NCBI GenBank assembly: GCA_037903475.1
Contig: JBAJFG010000226.1
Span: 186,001 to 250,000, forward strand
Origin: Ancylostoma caninum
Lineage: Eukaryota > Nematoda > Chromadorea > Rhabditida > Ancylostomatidae
Direction of reading: 5' to 3'
DNA length: 64,000 nucleotides
Shown here: one piece after another, positions 57,401 through 64,000 of the stretch
Position numbering within the stretch: position 1 is the stretch's first letter
Layout of the letters: every line of letters starts with the position of its first letter
Made by a program: the position numbers and the translations under genes
Notes under the pieces: model-generated
What the model was told of the DNA's origin: nothing
What the model saw: the letters and a program-made list of their open reading frames with translations, nothing else
The model's database searches: none

Positions 57401-57855
57401 GCGTATCACGTTTCATCGTTATCTTCATGGTATCGTATCGACCAATGATTTGGCTGTGACGTGGACGATTTGGCTGTGACGTGGCAGCTAACGGCTTACG
57501 CCACAGCCGCGCCGCCTCTCGATCGCATGGGCGGACTCGTCGTTTCGGACAGACTATACCCGGCACTCATCTGCTCCAATTTTGATATTCTTTTGTACTC
57601 TATTCGGCGCCCTTCCTGATGAATTTTTCTCTCATTTAATACTCACTAATATAACGGCCGCCAGTGCAAGTTTCATTGCTAGCGCCTGATCATTGCTTTT
57701 TACAAGATTCTTTGTTTTGAGATTGAATTTTTTATTCTTTACAACTGTGATCATCACTGAAAGTTTCAGCTCGAACGGAGGATGGAAAACAACAGCTGAT
57801 CTATCTCAGTGCGTTTAACCCTTTCTTCTTCGAAAGGTTATGCGCTTTCAATTGA
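54452..57855 (+). CDS. DAP3: Mitochondrial small-subunit ribosomal protein mS29 (DAP3), 12 exons
   Basis: GTP-binding protein of the mitochondrial small ribosomal subunit. Exons: 54452-54500, 54557-54603, 54784-54939, 55006-55156, 55402-55511, 55562-55672, 55956-56042, 56140-56211, 56276-56335, 56393-56515, 56583-56679, 57770-57855 (TGA); all phases agree, 382 residues against about 398 in human. N-terminus MKSVLRPLFSRTGTRI is basic and hydroxylated, a mitochondrial presequence. Walker A is GPFGTGKS (105-112). Further family blocks: VEMSTFKQGRIN, EYEWTKSEKT, FVAVDDANSLWGKT (Walker-B-like), LLVADKKEVSDARD, and the end FNPFFFERLCAF. Exon 5 starts at AMYLTR: the open frame at 55192-55386 lies in intron 4 and is skipped. 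Intron 11 (1.1 kb) holds two opposed MITEs. Confidence 0.95.
56916..57156 (+). mobile_element. MITE copy 1 in DAP3 intron 11
   Basis: 241 bp with inverted ends TATAGTCTATCCGAAACGAC and GACTATA-side complement (TTTCGGACGGACTATA), then GTCCGCCCACGCACGCGGG and its complement. No coding capacity. It is nearly a mirror image of the copy at 57310-57558. Confidence 0.85.
57310..57558 (-). mobile_element. MITE copy 2 in DAP3 intron 11, opposite orientation
   Basis: 249 bp, ends TATAGTCTGTCCGAAACGAC and TTTCGGACAGACTATA. Interior matches copy 1 inverted (TTTGGCTGTGACGTGGACGA against its complement) and has a duplicated GATTTGGCTGTGACGTGG block. Confidence 0.85.
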
Positions 57856-57933
57856 ACCAGATTCGTCTCGAATAATTAGCAGATTAGATGCTCTTTGTAC
57901 TGATTGTTTTTGTTGATTGTTGTTTTTCTTTGT

Positions 57934-57939
57934 AATAAA
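57934..57939 (+). terminator. DAP3 poly(A) signal
   Basis: AATAAA about 80 bp after the DAP3 stop codon. Confidence 0.7.
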
Positions 57940-58454
57940 GACTGTAAACTATTGATAAAGCTTACTTTCTGAATTTTGTGTTTTGTTGGCAAAATGGTCA
58001 TGAATACAAATAGCAGAGATATTCTCTGAGGGCATAACTTCGAGCAGATTTATTTGGGGTTTGATACACTGCTACGGTCACTTTCTTCCTTATTCACCAC
58101 TGACAGACGCAACAGGCCGAGAAAGGGTCGCCAAATTTTTGAAATTGCTTTACAATACAGACAAAAATCTTGTATCCATCTATTTCTATTGTTTGTTTTC
58201 ATTATTGTCTTTAAAATAATTTTCGTTAATTATTAATTGTTATAATAAATGTTTTTATTAATTCTATTTCCCATCTGGGTTACCAAAACAGTGGAGCCCC
58301 ACTTTTTTTCCTACGTCTCTCCACCTGCCTTCTGTGTTCGCCACTGCTACTCACTTGTCCTTATAAACCTTGCGGTGACAAAACGAGGCTACTGATGCGA
58401 GCGATACATCCTTTTATAGGTTCAAATTGAGTTTAAAGGGAAAGCTTCGCAAAT

Positions 58455-58820
58455 CTGATAGTGAGTTGGAAGTCGCTGACGAAAAGAGGAGGAAAGAGCC
58501 TGCATAGTCGTTTATTTAAGTCTTACGTTCTGCCTCAAAATGAATACTGTTCCGAAGTTTGGAGCCTGTACCTTGTGAAGCATGTTAAGAAAAGAGAAAG
58601 CATCCAACACACTTTTACTAGAATTCACTGTTATAAGACTTATCCATCAAATGGCTATTCTGCAACACTCCCATCATACGAAAAGCGGCTGAGAATTCTG
58701 AATATGGATCCATTAAAACGTAGAAGGATAATCAGAGATCTGGTTTTTGCATTTCGTTTTCTAAAACTGGAACTCAGGTTGAAATCCAGCAAGTACTGGA
58801 TATTCAGGCCCAGCCATTAA
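58455..58820 (+). mobile_element. CR1/Jockey-like LINE fragment, RT C-terminus
   Basis: Open frame with the typical C-terminal blocks: LFKSYVLPQNEYCSEVWSLY, ESIQHTFTRI, SYEKRLRILNMDPLKRRRI and RDLVFAFRFLK. Polymerase core and endonuclease are absent. Same class as the fragment at 825-1345. Confidence 0.75.
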
Positions 58821-58829
58821 AGAAAGGGT

Positions 58830-60179
58830 AAGTTTACTTTATCGCCAAAGATGTTTCCTACTAAACCATTTTCGGGGGTTCATAATTCGTTTTTTTTTTG
58901 TCAGGACAGCTAGGTGGTTACGTATGCTTCCAATGGAGCTGAAGCCTACAACTGGTCTGGTTTTCCGAGAAGCCTCTAAAAGAGTCAATCTTTCCAATGA
59001 ATTGAAACTGTCTGGACTTTGATTTCTATTTGAGATACCGAGGGCACAAATATGTTGTTTTCTTTTGATTTCATTTCTTTAGCAGTGAATAGTGGTGCTG
59101 CCCTACATGGATGTCACATACCTAATCCTCTCAGGTAAGAATTTGCGGTCCGGTCTTGCTGCACCACTACGCTTTCACTGATTTTGCGTACCAATGCATA
59201 ATTCTGTACCAACGCCATGAATTGCGATCACAAATGGTGGATGAAAGAGAGATTTCCCGCCGGGTACGCATGGAATTACTTCCATTCACCTCGGTGCGCA
59301 CTGCTCCCTCTATCGCATTAAAGTGAACATGCTGACCTGATGATGGCATAGCCTACGTCGGCATCTCACGTCATGGTACGTCTAGGAACAGGATTTTTGC
59401 AGCCTTCAAGCAGATGTTAGATGCCCCCGTTTACATTTCTGCCCTACAGAATATCGAATTTTCTCAAATTTAAACAATACATAGTGTAGATGTAGTACTC
59501 CTGGGCAACACCACAAAATCACGCTTCTTTTAAAGTTGGTATTTCATGTTTTTACTGGCACTCACACCGTATTTGAAGTTTCTGTTTTTTGTTACTAACA
59601 CCACATAGCTGTCTTAGTGTTTTTTGGCGCACCTTGAGTGTAAACAATAAATAAATAAATAATGTAAGAGAACAGCCCTTATGTAGGTGGGTGGTTTTGC
59701 GTTGGTTTATTCTTGCCGTTGTCTCATGATGTGCTTGGGGCAGTATTTCTCACTTCGTTCTCGAGATTTTTGCATGCTCCGAGGCATAATGGGGCAGTGA
59801 TCCCAGTGTTACGCATGGTTCCCTGTGAAAATACCGAGATCGCGTTCTATGTTTCTTTGCCATGAGGGAAATAAGGGCGGTGGTCCATGGAAAATTAAAT
59901 TACCTGCTACATCTACAGCGGTGCGCTTGCTGACTGGCAGAGTGGGTTGTGTGGCGCTTGTCTCGCACTTCCATGGATGCCTAGCCTTAACTCTACCCCA
60001 GAATAATTGACTCAAGGACTTTTTCCATTACATATGCAGAGAGTTGCGTATACCACAGTGACCGTCGTCTTAGGATTCTAGTCATATAATACAGTATATT
60101 ATAGACCATCTATTACTATGTAGTACAATAATACATATAAATTTTACTATATAGTGATACATATACATGTAATAAAAGC
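58830..60179. other. No recognisable gene
   Basis: No exon chain seen. AATAAATAAATAAATAAT occurs near 59645-59660. Confidence 0.4.
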
Positions 60180-60718
60180 CTTGACAACAGTGAAGCTGGC
60201 GCTGGAGATTTGTCTATTCCTTGGCTCTGCGAAAAATACTCGTCAGGTGAGTTGTGGTAAGTACAGGATGGAGTGGTTATTGTTGATCAGACTTTTTTTG
60301 ATATGCGTCATGCATTCGGCTTGGATTCATGTAGGGATGCTTGAATTTAGAGCTGCGCACAGCAATGGCGGTCGCAGACTCGGCGAGAAGGGGAGTGGGA
60401 GAGTATGATGTTGATTTTAGATCTGGACAATTGCCGGTGCTTGGCAAAATAATAGTAAGAATTATGACCAATAGTGAACAAATGAAAAATTTCACATTGT
60501 TTTGTAGGGTGATTCCGAAAAAGAAAATTCTCTGAAGGGTATGTATTTGCGAAGCGGTGGTTACACACTCATAACGCTTCCTCCTGCCAGACTTGTACAG
60601 GTTTAGCAACACTAAAGGGATCGACTGCTTGGTTTTTATAGGTGGAGAAAAGAACCATTCAGCACATGAAACACACGGGGGGTACACTGGTTTTGTTTTA
60701 CGCAAAGTGGCTGCATAA
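60180..60718 (+). CDS. Possible short spliced gene, 3' part, unknown
   Basis: Four segments join in phase with GT/AG sites: about 60180-60246 (ends TCAG|GTGAGT), 60351-60454, 60508-60538 and 60642-60718 (TAA). They would encode a hydrophilic C-terminus (DSEKENSLK, then GGEKNHSAHETHGG). The first segment has no good acceptor or start codon, and I recognise no family. Chance agreement is possible. Confidence 0.25.
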
Positions 60719-61260
60719 TTATTCGAAGTCTTTTCCATTCTCATTGTTTTGCTTGTTGAAATTGTTTCTTTGTTGGCCGCTTCTCCGTAGTATTTCGTAG
60801 TAAGGGTTCACCTGGTGAAAAATGCCATAGGTAGTCATATTCATATTTGTTATGCTATGATGTATACCTTCGGGAAAGTATGAAGCAAAGAGTATCTCCG
60901 AGGCTGGCGTCCAACATATTTTTCTAAATCGGATAACGTACTTTATAGGATATGTTTGAGAGGTCTGGGTAGATTGCTAGATTGCCAGTAAAAACTTACC
61001 CGCGGATGTGCGAATCCCTTCGTTTCACAGAAGGGTATATTTTTCCATTCGTCGATTTGCACTTGATAAGGATCCATGACCTACTCCATCCCACTTCGTG
61101 ATGTATCTCCCCAAGACACACTAGCTGCGCCAAGAAATGAACAGTTGGATGGATGAGTTGTACTGGATAATATGTAGAGTTGATAAAAACCAGTGGTGAA
61201 GGATATAAACCCGCTGTGTTTTTCCTCTCAAGGGTAAACATATTGGATACGGCTCCGAAT

Positions 61261-61398
61261 ATGTCCATTTTTTTCTATTTGATTTGCTACGTCCACTTTC
61301 GTGAATTGAATATATACAGTGGTGACTTCTGTGATTTTACTATCTGCGCTCACAGTGACCCCGCGTGCTGCCACGTCTTCGTCAAGTGTTCCCATTGA
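61261..61398 (+). CDS. Candidate 45-residue Cys-rich secreted peptide
   Basis: ATG at 61261, hydrophobic start MSIFFYLICY, then a tail with Cys at 24, 29, 36, 37 and 43. No splice or homology support; small open frames like this arise by chance. Confidence 0.15.
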   Translation: MSIFFYLICYVHFRELNIYSGDFCDFTICAHSDPACCHVFVKCSH

Positions 61399-62408
61399 GG
61401 TCCCCATCTTACAAGGGTTGTGTCTTGGCTGTGTTGTGAAATCTGGCTGGCGATTTCCATTTTCAGCGATGCTCGTTAATAGGGACTCGAGACCTGATGG
61501 GTGTTGTTCGAGATGTTGCTAATTACACCACATACACACCAACAATGCACATGTTTTTCGCGGACATCGTAAAGTGACAAAAACCATCAAACAGAAACTG
61601 GTCCTCCCTCCAAGTGGCTGCCTCGTATAGCTAGCTATAAGTTTCTATGGGAGTGAGGTGTGGCGCAGCTGGAATCATGACAGAATGAATGTCCATGTTT
61701 GAAACGGGGATAACATCTCGCGCCAGGCTATCACATCTTTATGCGGTTACAGCACAAGTATATCCGCGGATTACGGTAGAAGCCACAGAGTGTTGTGGAA
61801 TTCTCTGCGTCGTGCCTTTACCTTTTAACCTTGAGGTGATATTTTGGCAGAAAAGAGTAATTCCGCACAAACCTACGGACGTCTTACTACAATTTAGGCG
61901 TAAAATAAAATGCACGCGATAATATAATTGTGCCGTGATAGCCGGAGTGGACGAGAAGACGTGTGAAGTCTGCTAGCTCAGATAGTGCCGATGGACTGAC
62001 TTTGTCCGCAATTGCGATCTCTGCACGGTGTCGGCCAACTGATCTATTTTTTACCCTTTTTCTGTAAGTTTTGATATCCATGTGGTGTGATTCCTTCCAT
62101 TCTGATGTTTCTCTACTGCCACCCAGTAAAAACCTTCCGGAAACATGCGTCATCCTCCCATCGATGGAATCGGTGCGGTCGAAACTGCAGACAAAGTCAT
62201 TCCATCGTCTTTCTTTGAGCTAACGCATTATATGAACTCATGGATTTTGGCCTGTACTTATGCGATGACCCTTTTTTTGTTACAAATAAAGGCAACAGGA
62301 AGATTACAGTGCACCAGCTAATTCAGCCAAGTTGATAGGATCCATGGACGTCTCCGCAAAAATTCAAAACTTTCCGCTCATTCAATGTTGTTGAATTTTC
62401 AGAGCAAA

Positions 62409-62543
62409 ATGTCATATGCCATGCTACTGCCGCTACTACTTACCACCGTTGATACGATCCACTTCAACGATACATTGCCTATTTTCGCCTGGAGAACTCG
62501 TCCGCTCCAGAAGAGGAGGCAGATCCATCCTTTCCGAGAGCCT
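62409..62543 (+). CDS. Candidate first exon with signal-peptide-like start
   Basis: TTTTCAG lies 6 bp before the ATG, as for trans-spliced nematode genes. The frame starts MSYAMLLPLLLTTV, hydrophobic, then a basic stretch (RPLQKRRQIHPFREP), and ends at a strong donor GTATGAGT in phase 0. I did not find the following exon. Confidence 0.25.
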
Positions 62544-62759
62544 GTATGAGTACGAGGCTAGGTTGCTATTTCTTGCCTTAAAGGCAGCACTCACGGAAAT
62601 TTTCACCTCTGAAATGAGTCGCTTACCATGTAGCCGGCCGCAGGACAATCGCAACAGTAAGTTGAACACCTTGAATGGCCACCTACCTGCGAAGATACTG
62701 CCGTGGACACATATGCCGCTCTGGACATTAGGGTTTCGTCGCGCCAACTAACGCCTTTG

Positions 62760-64000
62760 ACAGGGGATGTGCATACCGTTCAGCGGGGGCGTGTCTGTGA
62801 AATTCGTACCATTTGCAGGGTTCCGTGCTGGGACCCATCACGGAACACTCGTCCGCGCTGTGGACACACATGAAGTACCGCCATCTTTTTCTGTGTTTTT
62901 CGCGTGTTTCACGCCATTTCATCGTTGTCAATGAGTTCATCGTCCCTAAAAACTCCGATATACCGCGAAAACCTCAACACAAAAATTTCCGTGAGTGCTG
63001 CCTTTAACACCGCGGTCTATTTCATTTCAAAATAAGGCGTGAAGGGGTCATCGGCACGCGCCGCCTCCCTGGTCAGACGTTTTCGAGGGCGGTGTCCAGT
63101 GGGGTCTTCTAAGGTGAGCCGAAGGTAAGACGACAATCGCATTTATCGGCAGGAACAGGTACGGACAAAGACGGAAGTCGGCACCGAGACGTTCTGGGAA
63201 TGAGGAGGCGCAGAGCGGGAAGGCGGTCGCTTCATTCGCCCTTGACGCGCGCGACCAACGGGGGATGTCGAGGCTATCGTTTGGTGGACCTCACAACCCC
63301 GCTCCACTGGAGATTCTCTTGAACTACTGACCTCGGAAAATCTTCGTGTAGCTCTTTACCCTCTAGTTTTTGTGGATCTCTCTGCGGATCTGCACGTTGA
63401 CCTGTTGTTTCTGCCTGGAGCTCAGCTCTCACCTGTCACTTCGACGTCGAGTCAAATTGCCGTCCTTGGCAGCTCTGCGAGAAGCCGCGCCTGAGAAATG
63501 TAGTCGGCGTGGTCGTTCGTACGAAGGTCGCTCGCTGCCCGTTTACCGTGTATCGCTCTCATCGTCACTTTCAATTTCGAACTTCGCACTTTCCAGCGAT
63601 TTCTCAGGTCACCGAGGGCGTTCCTTGCGCAATTCATTGCCATTCCTTCTTCAAATTTCTACTGTTTGCAAAACGCTTATGGCGGGGTGATGGCTGCTTC
63701 CTGTGACGGTTTCATAAATGCTAAGTTCTGCTAGAAACGCTTCTACTAAGTAGCAATGGAGGATGCAAGTGAGAGACGACGGCTCCGAAACTACCCTATA
63801 AAAAACGAAAAATTTTGTATAAGTTTACTTTTAATTGTTCATTTTTACTATTAATTTTTTATACTTCATTATTAGTTGTTCAACGTTTAAGCAAACTTTT
63901 GTTGTTTTTATTTTCCGTCCGGGTCCCCAGAGCGGCGTAGACCACACCTTTCTCCCAGCTCTCTCTCCCCCGCCCGCTTTCTATAGTAATATGCTCAAGA
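62760..64000. other. No recognisable gene
   Basis: The end of the window has no exon chain that I can support. The block AAAATTTCCGTGAGTGCTGCC near 62983 recurs as AAAATTTCCGTGGGTGCTGCC near 27449, marking another dispersed repeat. Confidence 0.4.

Overview
This window looks like nuclear DNA of a nematode, probably a strongylid parasite such as a hookworm. The evidence is short 40-65 bp introns with TTTCAG acceptors, nematode-type gene families, RTE/CR1-like retroelements, mariner and Helitron-like elements, and a decayed TTAGGC-type repeat. There is no sign of bacterial or viral origin. Most long open frames here are satellite or transposon shadows. The genes were found by joining exons across introns with matching phases.

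Layout. From 1 to about 13.9 kb I see no host gene, only repeats: a decayed CR1/Jockey-like fragment, RTE fragments, a 1.5 kb foldback, a complete Helitron-like element with an internal minisatellite, and an RTE copy that has lost most of its reverse transcriptase. From 13.9 to 37.3 kb lies a cytoplasmic protein tyrosine phosphatase gene on the + strand, ten recognised exons, all catalytic motifs intact. It has two giant introns of about 10 kb. The first holds an RTE retrotransposon split by a TTAA-flanked GC-rich MITE, plus a 24-bp C-rich satellite. The second holds two Helitron-like elements with minisatellites, Tc1/mariner-type inverted-repeat elements and foldbacks.

From 38.9 to 48.9 kb a five-exon gene on the - strand encodes a FLYWCH-like zinc-finger protein with a Pro/Ala/Ser-rich N-terminus and an acidic C-terminus. 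Its introns contain three foldback elements and a degenerate telomere-like repeat. It faces, across a promoter of about 215 bp, deoxyhypusine hydroxylase (+ strand, eight exons, all four His-Glu iron-binding motifs). A 428 bp gap then leads to mitoribosomal protein mS29/DAP3 (+ strand, 12 exons, P-loop intact). The same-strand spacing and the lack of an AATAAA after the hydroxylase would fit a nematode operon. A dead mariner sits in the last intron of the hydroxylase gene, and a head-to-head pair of MITEs in the last intron of DAP3.

From 58 to 64 kb I see only a CR1-like fragment, a few weak exon-like segments and unassigned sequence.

How it fits together: two housekeeping genes (hypusine modification of eIF5A; mitochondrial translation) beside a putative DNA-binding protein and a phosphatase, with transposons confined to introns and the 5' gene desert. 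The most notable system is the Helitron-like family whose copies share A|T insertion sites, a 5' TC start, a minisatellite payload and a 3' hairpin followed by CTGG.
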